This document shows positions 23,901 to 37,200 of a DNA stretch of 64,000 bases, piece by piece. Location: contig JAHRHY010000009.1 of the NCBI GenBank assembly GCA_019671135.1, positions 1,550,001 to 1,614,000 of the forward strand. The letters run 5' to 3'. Positions within the stretch are counted from its first letter, which is position 1, and the number at the start of each line of letters is the position of its first letter. The position numbers and the translations under genes are program-made. Source of the stretch: Linnemannia hyalina. Lineage: Eukaryota; Mortierellomycota; Mortierellomycetes; Mortierellales; Mortierellaceae. Below the pieces are notes generated by a model. The model ran no database searches, was not told where the DNA came from, and was given only the letters and a program-made list of their open reading frames with translations.

Positions 23901-26900
23901 CTAATCCCATCCGTCCTTTTCCAAGGTGGCGCCAATACTGCGTCGAATCACCTTCCCGCCACTCTTGATTGCAGAGGCGGCAGCCGCCGATGCTGCTGCT
24001 GACGAAGGCCTCAAGGACGACTCATCCATACCTCCCACAACAACGCTCCCGGAACGACGGCGTCCTGTTGGGTACTGGTGTGTGTTGCTGCTGTTGCTGT
24101 TGCTGGTGTTGACCATGTTGTTCCGGTCGTGGTGGTCGTTGAGATACCCACCAACACCGCCTCCAAGTCCGCCGGGAGACAAGTTCATCTTCGAGTTGCT
24201 GGACTTTCTTGGGATCCCGCCACCATATGTCGATCGGAAATGGTCGCCAACAGGGACATGGTGCTGTTGCTGCTGGTTCTGCTGCTGTTGACTCTCGTTG
24301 AGGGCTTGGAGCGGGTATCGGGACGATGCACCGTAGGCTGACGACGATTTGTTGGCTGTTGGGATAGGGAGGTGCTGCAGAGACTCTCGCTTCTCCTGAT
24401 ATGATGATTCCAATAAACCATTGTTGCTGTTATAGTTTTGGCTGATGTTGTTGTTTTTGATGGCTGTGGTTGGGGTGGTGTCACGGCTCGGGTTAGAGAA
24501 TCGACCGAGCATGGTCCTGATCCCGACATGGTGGCTCTGTGATGACTGTGTGCCTCCCAAATGGTAACCAGAGGGGACGTCCAGCATCTTGTTGTTAACG
24601 TTGCTGTTGCCCCTTTGCTGCTGCTGGTGTTGGCTGCTATGACGCTGTTGTTGTTGGAGCTCTTTCAACTGACGTTCTTCCTCCTCAAGCAACGCGGCAA
24701 TCGATCCAAGAGACGATGCCGAGGAACTGTTGTTTGAGTGAGATGAGTACGATGAAGTCATGGCTGCAGAGGAAGATCCCGATGAGTGGTATCCGTTATT
24801 GAGCTGAGACCGCCCAGGGTGATAGTGAAGTGGCTGCTGCTGCTGCAGTTGTTGCTGGGGAGCGATGACTCGGCCGGTGAAGGAAGAAGGACTGAAACTG
24901 ATCGCCGATGGGGGTCTCGATCCATCCTGTTGCTGCTGACTCAAGGTCTGGCTGATAGACGGGCTCCTGACGAGGCCGTATCCAGCGCCTGCAACAGGTT
25001 TTCCAGCATCGATGCTAGAGCGAGGACTCCTGACAACCGAAGGAATCAGCAGTGCCTCCAGATCCTCCTCATTCATCTCTCCAATCTCTCCGTGGTCATC
25101 CTGATCTGCTTCATCATCCTCGCCATCATCGGTATCACGGCTCTCTCGAGAGTACTTGGACGACGCAGCACTGCTTCGGCCGCTACTGTTGCCGTTGCTA
25201 ACCTGGTATTCCGATCGGACAGGAGGCGCACTCGTCGAAAAAAGAGTGATAGAGCTCGGTCGTTGATGTCCACGTCCAAAGTTGTTGATGCTGCTGTGCA
25301 CTTCTTCGTCCATCGGGTCAAAAGGTCCACCAGGAAGATACTCTCGTCCACGATACGCGCGACCGGCCGATCCAGACTTTCCGCCTGCCATGGCGATGGG
25401 AACAGGGAGCGTCTTGGGAGGGGTCACTGGAGGCTGGGCTCGTTGGCGCTGCTGAGAGATGTTGGAGAAACCAGCAAAGAGCGATGACTTGTTAGAGTCG
25501 GGGGTTCCTGCCTGAGAATGGGAGCTACCGTTCAGTGCCATGTTTGACGGGCTCGATGTGTATGAGGTTGGGGGGGTTGGCAAAGGATGCTCAGTAGACG
25601 AAGACTGCGCGCCAGGAACTGCCGTAGGTGCAACTGAGCTCTTCTTGCTAAAGGAGAATCGCCTGGGTCTCGAGATCAAGTTACGCAAACCGGACAAAGT
25701 AGGCGAAGTGGGGCTGTTGTCTGACTGGCGGCTGGAGGGGCGAGGAGCCTGCGCCGAGCCTTGACCTTGACCTTGAACGCCAGTGTCCATTGAGTGAGGG
25801 TATCCATCAGGAGACATGGCCCTGTAAGCTGTGCCAGAGGATGGAGGTGGGGGTGGTGGCGAAGACATCATTCTGTGCTGCTCTGTCCTATCTGCTGTGG
25901 AGTCTCGCTTGGAGAAAAAACCGGGTGGAGGCGTCGGCGCTGCCTGGGATGGCGTCACTGACCGAGAGCGATCCTCCAATGTGATCTGGGATGCTCTTGA
26001 ACTAGGCCGGCTACTTCCTGGGGGTTTTCCATTTGAGAGTAGCTTCATGTTGGGAACCGATTGAGCTGGTGTAGGTGACTGAAAGATCGAAAGGTGAGGT
26101 CCAGGGAAGCAAGTATCACCGACATAAAACTGGCACTTTCTATGAAAAACCATGCTGCAGTCTAGAGGAACAATTGAAAAGTAGGATGTTATGTGTTAGG
26201 TTCTCCTGAAGCACCATCGTACTTGATGTATCCACGTATAGAGTTGCTTGCACGCATACCTTGACAGATAACTGCTTGTTTCTTGACATAGTCATGGCAG
26301 AGCCTGCATTCGACCGCTATCAGACAAAACAAAAACATCAGGTTAATACGAGCGATTGACCAGAATATCTGAGGATGCTACGACAATAACAATGAGTGTT
26401 ACAACTTACGTTTGGCGAAGGAACTCTTGACAAAGGTGTGTTGGCTCGGGGCTTTGCTGCCCTTTTGGAATTCTGGATGACGATCGGCGGGGGTAGTGGG
26501 AGCTGGAACGGTCGATGAAGAGTAATATCCACTCGCGCTATCGACACTGCCACGACGAAAGCTCCTCCCGCTGACATTCATAGCTGTGGCCGATGCTGCT
26601 GGTGGTGGAGCGCCAGATGAAAGTCCGAGCGGAGTCGACGCCCTCTTTGCAGCTATTCCTCCCCCTTCTACCTCTAGTGCTGCAGCGGTGAGGAGCCTTT
26701 CCTTGGGCTCCATAGACTTTCTCTTCATGTACGGCAAACTATCCATTGGCTTGAGCTCCTATAGTCAACAATAGACACAGGATTCACATTAACGTTAATC
26801 CTTAGAGGCAATTTATACAGACGACTTTGTTCGAAGGGACTTACTCGTGAAGTAAAATTGCGCTTGATCCAAATGTGACGACCCAGAGCACCGGCGCTTG

Positions 26901-29900
26901 GTCTTAGACTAGGATCCTTTTGGAAACATTGACACAAAAAGTCCAAAAGATCCATAGACAGGTTGCTTGGTAGTGGCGGTCGCTCATCCTCTACGATTCT
27001 GAAGAGAGTCGTCAAAGGGAGCAGTTCAGCGTACGGGGGTTGTCCTGTGAGCATCTCAACAACGGTGCATCCCAACGACCAGATATCACTCGCCGGTGAT
27101 GCTCCCTTTAGCTCAATGACCTCAGGCGCCACTAATTTGTAAAACATGAATAGGTGGTAAGAATTAACATCAACTGTGTTCGACCATAACAAGCATTGTG
27201 TAATCCTCCACATGTTGAAAAGCACGAGTACATACTCCAGTTTGGTGTTCCTGCGACGGCTCCAAAATCTGACTCTTTAACCTTCAGGTTCAAGGAGACA
27301 CCAAAGTCGGACAGCTTGACATTTCCGTTCTTGGTGGTCAGGATGTTGGCAGCCTTCAAGTCACAATGAACAACCTAGGTCATGAGAGAAATAGCCATAG
27401 TTAGCATATATACGATCTGCATTGAAAGTGAAAGGCAAGACATGAGGCGGAGCTAATTATGAACCGTACTTCTTTGCCATGAAGGTAGACAAGACCTTCC
27501 AGAATCTTGACCACATACGCCACGACGAGCTTCTCCGGAAATGTTCCAAACGACTTGAGTGTCGTCAGGAGCGATCCGTTTTCAACAAACTCCAGAATGA
27601 TGTTGAGGTATCCAGAACTCCTGATAAAGCCCTCATACTTGACAATCGACGGATGTGTCAATGACTTTAGCAAATCCACTTCTTGCATTAAAATGTCCAT
27701 CTCGGTGTCCTTCAAGCCGTCGATTTTGATCCGCTTGACTGCCACCATTTGTCCTGTAACCAAATTCAGCGCTCTAAATAACAATAACGTTGAAAATTAG
27801 AAATGAGTATATTCGTGACGGACATGCACTAACATGAAAGTAGCAATGCAGAAGCTTGTCAACTCACTTGTAAACGGATCCGAACTGGCCGCGTCCAATA
27901 CAGTTTCCGAGTTGCTATATAAATAAATAAAAAAAGAACGGTGGTTAATGTCAAGGAAAGTGGACGTTTTTTCCACTATCTTAGTTAAGCGATAGTAGCG
28001 TTGGAAAAATACTTACGAAGGTAGCCACCAAAAGGTTGCTCTCCCAAAGTTCCAGCTTTTCTCGGAGTGGCTCCACACTATTGGCGCTCTTGCGGAGTCC
28101 TTGGACTGGAGTTGTTGATCTGGACGCAGCAGGAGTACCCACTGTCGACAAATGAATCCCGTCCATAGTCTTCTCCGACGAAGTCCTGCCATGGTGCTTG
28201 GCGAAAGAAAGCGAAATGACTTGTCCGGGGCCGGTCAACGTAGAGATAGCGCTGTAGGAGGCTGAATGAGTCATGATACCGGGACTTCCAGGACTGTACC
28301 CTTCACGGAATCCAGTACCGCCCATTACAGCATTGGCGGCCTGAGGATCCAGCGATATACTCTTTTTCTTCCTCCTTGTCATATCTAGTGCAGATGACCG
28401 ACCCTCGGCAGTCAAAAGAGGTCCTGATGCAGACTTGGGTAAGGAGGCTGGTGGATCGAAGGGTGACGGAGTGGTCCGGCCAAAGACAAGGTCACGTTGC
28501 TCCCGCCTTGTCTCTGCATCCAACTCACTCTGGTTCAGGTCATCGCTTCCAAAGCTCATGTCCTCGACGCCCGCTACAATGTCGTTCAGGCTGGGATGTC
28601 GTGATACCTTCTCGCGAATGGAAGGTGGTGTACCGCGACGAGGAGTAGGGGTACTTTGGTGGCGATCCCTGGTCTTGAGAGAATTTGACTCTAGAATGTC
28701 GTATCCGTTGGCGAAGCGGATGCTCTCCTCTTCCAGTTTCCGCACCTGAGCAGCGTAATAAGAAGATGAGGAGGGACGAATCGAAGCGGTGGTGCTTGCT
28801 GTGCTGGGAGTATGAGCAGTTTTTGACCGCGCCCGTGAGAGAGCTGGTGCTCCTGTCTTGCCACCGACTTTGAGCATATCTACCGGTGTTGATCCTGCAG
28901 AGACGGTTGGGCTTGGCCCTGGCCGTTTATCCTTGACAATCATCCTGGCGACGCCTCCTACAACTCGCTCCAGAGTCAATATCGTCGAAACCACCTATAC
29001 GAGGTCAAGCAAAAAAAAATGATTGCATGTCAATACTGCGCGTTTCATGGACGACGCCGTATCTGAGCGCAATCGGCCACTTGTCCAATGCATACTTGGG
29101 TCATGTCCTTGCCCTCGTAGAGATCCACCGTCTGGAAGAGATCCGAGCTCTGGACGCCAAGCTGCGTAAAAATAAAACAAACAATTGAGTATAGTTAGTC
29201 GTGTTGTTCTTCAAGCGCTTCTATTTTAAACGATGTGCTGGGTTGAACCACCGTTACCTGTCTGGCCGCGTTAAGAAAGTTGCTAATGTTCTCCATCTAA
29301 AAAACGGGGTATTGATTCATTAGAGAAGTTATATTGCCGTTAGTGTCGCATTCAAAAGTATGATATGTCACAAACCATGCAGACCATGCAGACCATGCGA
29401 CGTGCGAGTCCAACATCCAACATCCACGCCATCGCTTCCCGCTCAACCGCAGACTCTTGAGAAAATCAGCAAATTAAATCGTAGGCAGGGTGCAAACGAA
29501 GCGCGCCACATCAAAATCACACGCACGAACACATCCCAAACACGCACTAACAGGTCCAAGGGTTCAGGGAATCGTCCGGCTATGATGTGCTCATTTTCCT
29601 GTCATAGGGGTCCCCTTTTTCCAATTCATCCGTATTTCTGTTCTGCATTGTTACCTTGACAAACGGCAGGTTTTTTAGACTGATTTGCTCCACTGTACCT
29701 GGGCGCAACCGATTCGCCAGTCTAATAGCCGAACAAACAGAGTGAGACCACGCAGAGAGAAGACATAAGCAAGATGGTGAGTAAAGTGAGAAAGTCGGTG
29801 TGCAGAAAGAGGGTACAAGACTCGCATGAGAAAGAAAGAAAAGTAGTGTGAAAGTAGGAACGAGAATGGGAGTGATAGTGAGTTCCGTCAGCCAGAAACC

Positions 29901-31273
29901 CTCCAAAGAAAGGGGCTGGATGACGAGACAGGATTCGGAGGAATAATGCAAGAAAACGACAGGGTAAAAACAGAAAAATAGGTAGGCAGGGCAGGAAAGA
30001 GACTTTGACAAACAAAACAATGAAGGACCACCTACCGACAGAGAATAACACCGTCTTTGAGGGATTCGTGTAAGTCGGACGATGGTAACGGCTTACCAAC
30101 CGTCCGTTCGATAAAGTCCTGTGCGGCCTTGAAACGATCCTGCAGTTGTTGCTCTCGAAGTCGTCTTCCCACCACGTCTACAGCTGAAACAGCTCCAAGG
30201 GGAGACGTGCCTGGAACTGCTCCCTGTGACCCTTGGACACTGGATGTTGCTGTCGAAGCCGTAGTGGATGCTACACTTGAGTTGGATGTTGACAGTGACG
30301 AATTGGCGGATGTAGTAGTAGGTTTGGTCGAGTATCGAGGTAAAGGTGGTGGAGGGGGAGACGAGACTGTCAAGGGTTGAACAGGTGATTGAGTCGATAC
30401 CCTGCTCAAGTACACGGAGGGGACCGATACTGAATGAGAATGCGTCCGCGGTGGGAGGGGCGATGGTGACTTTGCCAAGGTGTTGAAACTGTTGGAGCTT
30501 CCCGTTGATGACCTATCCCGAGCCATTGGCGTGCCATAAGATGGTCTTTCGGGCAGACTTGTATCGACGCTTGTCAATGCTCTTGTCCTGGTCCCGCCTG
30601 ATGAGTTATATGATGTTCCTTCAGTACCTCCACTGCTCCTGAAAGCGCCTGGGTTAGGCGGTGGTGTTGCTCGAGTTCTGTTGCTAGTGCTGCTAGGTTC
30701 GTTCAAATAAGATCTGGAGCCAGCGTCTGTCGAAGCAAGGGCCGGGATACCACTTCTGCTGCTGTTCTCTCTGCTCTCCCTGTAGGCACGCCGTTGGGCC
30801 TCGAGAAGGCTATCGGGGGGGGCTGAGACACCAGTATTGAAAACCGAGGACGCTGAGCTCGGGCCAAGGAGCGAGTCTCGGTTCAAAAACGGGTTTGAAC
30901 CGGATCGCAGACGGGTGACAGGGGTGCCAGGACCAAGGCCCGGGTTGGGTCGAAGGGCAGCGGGGTCTGGTCGTGACTGCTGCGGTGGTGAGGCCGGAGA
31001 ATAAGGTAGGCGAGCACTTTCGGTGTCGGTGCAGTACCTGGCGGTGGGCTGGAGGGACGAAGCGGAGAACTTGTGAGAAGAGAAGGAGGAGGGTGTGGTC
31101 GTGCTGTTGAGGGTCATTGTGGAGGCGGATGGCAAGGCTGTTGCTGGTTGGTGGTGGTGCTGTTGTGGTTGGGTGAGATGTTGGCGCGTGGAGGGGGAGG
31201 ATGTTGAGGAGACCCTGTCCTGTACGATAGCACTGCTCCTGCTCCTGTAGCGAGTCTGTATTATGTCTGTCAT
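23901..31273 (-). CDS. Calponin-homology / Cdc15-Cdc7-SepH-type kinase / C1-domain fusion protein
   Basis: Twelve exons in one frame give 1,943 residues: 31273-30036, 29721-29655, 29296-29258, 29161-29096, 28994-28017, 27914-27868, 27773-27470, 27374-27236, 27131-26845, 26758-26410, 26316-26260 and 26161-23901. Residues 1-375 are disordered. About 380-490 form a calponin-homology domain ([47 protein letters not shown]) coded across five exons. A 300-residue linker leads to a STE-family kinase at about 797-1050: [53 protein letters not shown]. The nearest family is the septation/mitotic-exit MAP3K-like Cdc15/Cdc7/SepH group. A C1-type zinc domain at about 1160-1211 follows (H-x12-C-x2-C-x10-C-x2-C-x4-H-x2-C-x7-C), then a 730-residue disordered tail. 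The catalytic loop is HCD, not HRD. A likely role is cytokinesis or polarity signalling with actin and lipid contact; this is inference. Confidence 0.82.
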
Positions 31274-34200
31274 TACGATTGTGACGGAAAGGAAGTTGTT
31301 GTTGTCGTGAGTGAAGGAATGAATGAATGATTATGCGAGTATGGTATGAGAGTGTAGGTAATGAAGGAAAGGGAAAGGGAAGTAAAAATATGCGAGAGGT
31401 GTGAGGGATTAGCAAAAAAAAAAAAAAAGGGGGGGGAAATAAAAAAAGAGTGAATGAGAAAAGAAAAGAAAAGAAAGGAACAAACAAGGTGGTGCAAACC
31501 CATGGGCTTGTGGTCAAGGGAAAAACAAGAAGGACGGAGGGAAGGACACGACAGGGATGGCTTGTCTGAACTGTGAAGGACTGGCTGACTGACTCGATGT
31601 TCAATTGACATGGGTACAAACGAAGAAAGCTGTTGTTGCTTGGTTGTTTGGTGTCTCGTTCTTTTTGTTTTGCCTGGCATGGGCCTAGGTTTCTCACTCT
31701 CACATACACTCTGGCTTGCCTCCTCCAGCTCCTTTTTTCTTTTCGGTTTTACTGTTGCTGAGTGCTGAGTAAGAGAGGCTAAGAAAGTTCAAACTCGACT
31801 CCCGCCTCGGTCAAGTTCAAAGGCATACTCTGAATCGATGAGCATCATCCGTCCTGAAAAAGAAACGGCAAAAGAGCAACAACAAGAGCGAGAGAGAACG
31901 AGGAAACACGACACGCACTCATCCAAACAGACATGCAGGAATAGAGAACGGCCTCAATTGCGCGTGTGTGTTTACATGGATAGATGGATGCGATGTGATG
32001 GGGACAGGATGGGGTTGTTGTAGTGTTGCAAAAGTGCGTTGTATGTGTATGCGGGGTGAGCAAAGAAGAACGTGCGCAGGAGTGCATCCCTCCTTCCTCA
32101 TCTCATCCCTCTCTCTCCCTCTTTCCTCTCCCCTCTTTTGCAATTGCACCATTGAGGAAAAGAGGGAGAAAGGGGGAAGTGACAAAAAAAAATAAAAAAA
32201 AATAAAAAATAAAGAGTGAAGGAGAGGAGCATTGATCGATCCGTTTCGTACCATCCATGTTGAGAACTACCCATGGGTGCATCCGCTCACTCATAATATC
32301 TTTGCCGTTGGACATTCATATTATTCCTCTTAGACAAGACAATGCTCACAGTCCTTGCATCCGCATTTCATTACTACGATGCAAACACTCCAGTCCTACA
32401 AGACTAACTAAAGCAGAAATAATAATAACGACAAGCCTCGCATGTGTCAACCACAACATGACAACAACCAGATGCATGAATCTCCAAAGAAAAGAACAAC
32501 TCGATTATGTGAGCGGGGCGACCAAATATGGCAGAAGGAACAAGAAAAACGAAAAGATACAGAGAAAAGAGAAAGGGCAATTGACACACTGAATGGGACA
32601 TGGCACCTTCTTTCCTCCCTTGCTCACACTCTTTTCACACTCTCTTTGCTTTACTTCGCTCTCTCGCTTCTGTGCCCTTCCCCTTTTTTGGACCATCCCG
32701 GTTTGGGTCTTAACCATGTCGTCCATCGTTCATTCGGTCGGGTAGTCCAAAACAATTGCTCTCTTTACTTCCTTTACTTCCTTTCCTTTTGTCCCCCTTT
32801 CTTCGTCATGATCCCTGTTTGTTCCCAGGACGAAAGAAAATGCATTTCATCCTTACTGAGCTCCGTTTTAGAACGCTAACGAAACACACCTGAATCTACT
32901 TTCTTACTTGTGGTGCTCTTCTTCCATCCCTTATAACCATCTCACCTTTTCCTGTAGTAAATGGCAATGGCTCTTCAAACCACGCTCGCACTTGTTCAAT
33001 TGACATACCACCCCTTCCCTCGAATTCATGTTGTATTTGAGATATGTTAGATGGTGGCAAACCAGCAAGGTCAACCCCAAAATTGTGAAAGGAGAATCAA
33101 AAAATGGAGCACAGAAAACAACATTCCGCACTCGCCGAACTCTTTCAAAAGGACACAATCTCAAAAAAGAAAAAAATATAACCCGAGGACGAAAAAGGTA
33201 TGTTGTGATTTTGTCCATGACGCACCTCCCTTCTCCCTTCTCCTTCCACCCCACAAAAAATCGAAGCTTGTTGTCGGACCTTACTTGCCACGCGTTCTTT
33301 GTTTTTTGAACCTTCGCAGCCACGCGGTCATCCACAAACCCCCCTTTTTTCATCCCGTTCCCTACCCTTCCATCGATCGTTCCGTTCTTGTCATATATAT
33401 TTTTTTGCCTTTGTTTCTTTGCTTTGCTTTTATACGGAAAGGGATAATGAACGTTTCGAGTCTAGTGGTACAAATGGCCATATTTTCTTTCATATCCAAT
33501 GCAATAGCCAAGTAACTTCCCTCCCTCAGGAATGGCCGCCATCATTTTTTATCAAGTGGCTCTGTCTGGGACGCCTTTTCAGTGCTGCGGCCAATAATAA
33601 TATTTTTAGCGCGTAACTCTTCGCCATCAATAGCTATTACCATATTAGTTTCAGTACAGTGATGATTCATCACTGAGGGCTGTTGATCAATGACAGAAAG
33701 AATTTAAAGAGTCGTGGCGGCATCACCAATAGACACGCGACTCTCTTTTACCTCACAGGTTCTCTTTGACGATCCATTGGCTCACTGCGAAAAAGGCAGC
33801 GTCAAGATAGTCCACGGAAAATTACTCATCGTTGTAGCAACTCTTCCCTAGTTTCCTTGATGGTTGTCCTAGACACAAAGCGACCCACTTTTTTTCTTCG
33901 ACGTCGTAATGATCAATTGCCCTCCTCTTGAACGAGTGGGACATTTCAGGCATATGTGGTTTCTGTTGGTCATTTCCACGGAGCATTTCTGACAGAGGAG
34001 GAGTAAAAGAGTGGACAACTTTCATCAGAAAAAGGGAGCAATTGCCCGAAAGGTTGACTTAACTACGGTGGAGAACTAAAGGTTTCTTGTTCAAGGCAAG
34101 GCTAGGAGGAGCAGGAAAGGAGAAAAGAAGTGGCAGGGGGGACCATAACTATAGGCGTCATCGCTCTCTTGGCAATGTCTCAAACCCCCTCACCAACCCC

Positions 34201-37200
34201 TCCTTTCTGCTACATGGAACCTCTGGAATGTTTGAGAGACCAAACAAATGTGTTTCGACACAGAACAATGTGAGCTCATCCAACAATGAGTTATCACGCT
34301 CAGGCACTGTTTGTTATTTCTTCTTTATCCGGATATCTTTGATGGAAAGAGTAGAAATCCTACAGCATCCAGCGAACTGGTAGAGGAAGAAAAAACCAGG
34401 GGAGGTGGAGAGAAACATAACGTGCACTTTTGTAGTAGGGGGTTTCCATTAAATGCATCTATGCGATAGAGACAAGACTACAGAAAGTTCAGATACCCTC
34501 TCATCCCGTCCCTCTCTTGGTGTTGTTTAAGACGAACAGCCAATGCCAAGGACTGAAGCTGACGAAACCAGCCTGCAATCACATCATGGTAACCTTGGAG
34601 GACAAATGAGAGTGCGCCTTTACATACCTAGTAGGGAAACGTAAAACTCTGCCCTGACAGTACCTTTACTTCGCGAGCTACAGTGGCGAGATCATTCCCT
34701 CCAAGAAGGTCAGCAGCCATAATTTGTCCAATCTACATCCTCACCTTCATGTACTCTTACAACTTTTCGTGTGGAAAGCATAGCGGCTGCTCAAAAGCTT
34801 CTTCGCACCATCTGACTAATTGAACTTTGCTGTCCACTTCTCTTACTCCATCCTACTTCCTGTCGCATTCACCTTTTCTCATTTTTCCGTTCATCACTTC
34901 CAAGACCAAGGTTTGAACCCATTGATTGCCCAGAGAGAAACCATATCGAAGAATGTGTGATTTTACAGCCGCCATGCTCTTGTCAACGAAAAATACTCTT
35001 CATTGTTGTATTTCTCGTACATATCCTCAAAAAAAATGGAGTCGAATAGGAGTAAGACCGAAAGGACGCCTAGCAAAAAGAGTGTTTTTATAGGAAGAAA
35101 CGAGCCATAATAAAAGACTTTCCTCTTCGCTCCTCTTTCATCTACTGTTCCCTGCCTGATTGGAGAAAAATAGGGCATGCGTTATCTCCAAAACTATTTC
35201 GTTCAAGGCCAATGGGATTACCCGATACCAGCGCAAGAACACTCTTCCGTGACGACTATGTTGGTGTTTGGTGTTGTGGAGCAGCATTGTTACTCGCCCA
35301 CCAGGAGAATCTCATCTTCATCCCCTGTCGTCCCTCATTTATAACAAAGGGAGTTTGATAGGATGATCGCCTTCACTTTGATGATTGCTTTGTGGAGATT
35401 AATTAATAGGGACACTTCAAACTAAAAGGGTTTTGCTCGTGCAGGGTCAAGTTAGGCAGAATATTTGTCGATGGTTACGCTGCCCCGGCGGGAAGCTGTC
35501 GCAACATATTCGATTATTTTCCTTGTTTGATGTGGGTCAACCAACCAGCCAACCAGCCTGCCAACCAAAGGGAGTCGGGAGCCAGGAACCCCAAAAAAGG
35601 ACGGAGAAGAGGTGAAGCGATGTTAGAAAAGAGAAATAAATCAACATACTAGAATGTTTTACGCTGTCAATGCTCGCCTTCTTTCTCTTCATTCTTTGAT
35701 ATTCTGAATACCTGCCTTGATACTGTCTCTTTCGTCGCCTCTCTTTACGTCTTTCCCGAAGCGTCGTTCTATTTTCTTGTTCTGAAAGAAACATCAGAAA
35801 CTTCAAAAAGAAGGACGCCTGTCTTTCCTTTTGGTTTCAGCGCTGGAGGGTTCGAACCCGAACCTGAATCTGACAAACGCGAGCACCACTGAGCGACTGC
35901 CCTTGAAGCGCAAGTGGTCAAGGGAGGGCCTGTCTAGTTGAAACCTGGAGCAAAATTGGCTCATGAAAAGCCATCCCATCTCAACCTGAGTGACACCACT
36001 GGTGCAAAGAAACGGTGACCAGAAGAGGTGGAGGAAGGTGGGAAGGACAATTTGCGGGGTGAGAAAAAAAACACGAAAGGCGACAGGGGTAAATTGGAAA
36101 GGTAAAAAACCGTTTGCCACCAAAATATTTGATGTAGCAGATCATGTCAGCCTCGTCTTTGTCGCTTGTTACTCAAGCTCAGCATTGGGATCGAACTCAA
36201 CTCTGCTCTTGGTTACTTGTACTCAGGGACGAAACAACTCCAACCAGCCCCATCAAAACCAAAGGGACGAAAGGACATCTTCCGGTCATCAGACACTCAA
36301 TTAACACTATGCGCCGTTTATCCCACCCTTTTCCCTTCCGTAACAAAGGTTGATGAACGATGAGTATCTAGTAAGGCGTCAAGGAGAATCAAGGAGAAAT
36401 TGCAAAATCGAAAGTGAGAGAACCAAGGCACAAAAAGCAGGATGAGAGCATCGAGAGCTGGGTCCGATGGAGGCTATGCAGGTGGAGTGGGATGTGCGAT
36501 TGAGGTTTTGAAAAATTGGTCGATATGATAGAAGGAACTAAAAAGATGGTACGAGGGAAAAGGAAAGATGGGGTCAGTGAGTGAGTGAGTGAGGGTCAAG
36601 GTTGAGGGGAATGCGGCAACAAAAAAAAAAAACGGATGCAAGCGTGGTACGTGTCAGCCACTGTCGCGCTAATGCGACGAGAGAGTGAAAGAGAAAGAAA
36701 ACGTCAAGCGCCAGTCCATCGCTTGCAAAAAAAAAAAGCCGCCAGAACCGGTTCTTGAAATAAAGAGAGGAATACGATGGGAAAAAATGAGCACAGGAAA
36801 AGCGAGAAGGCCAAGAAAAGATACATACTCAACATCTTGGTACCACTCTCCGCTGACTCTGCACTGCCGCTGGAGGTTGGATGGAAAGTAGGGCCAGTCT
36901 GGCCTGGTGGAGGTATCGACAGCGACAGCAACAGATTTCCGCGGCGAAAAAAAAAAAAAAAAAAAAAAAGAGAAATCGATGGCGAAAAAAGATACCTGTG
37001 CTGTCGTACCTGTGCAGATGTACGCCAACCTAAAAGGGTGGACGTGTGCATACACACAGGGAAAAGTCGACAACGAAGGGCAATTGAAGCAGCGCGGGTT
37101 GCCACTGCAGTATTCTCTGGGTAGACTCGAAAGCAATGTGCATTGCATTGCATGTGTTATTCTGGTGGCAAGATATCGTCACTTTTGTTTTTTTGGGCGT

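Noticed and set aside
34440..34722. Possible small spliced gene on the minus strand (MAADLLGGNDLATVAREV..., ...WFRQLQSLALAV)
   Set aside because: Plausible splice sites exist but several incompatible models fit, no family is recognised and codon bias is weak.
34963..35178. 71-codon minus-strand ORF with one hydrophobic span
   Set aside because: AT-rich codon use, no recognised family, no supporting promoter or neighbour exon.
35842..35904. Genuine tRNA gene
   Set aside because: The acceptor and D stems do not pair and no clear anticodon arm is present; kept only as a tRNA-like segment.
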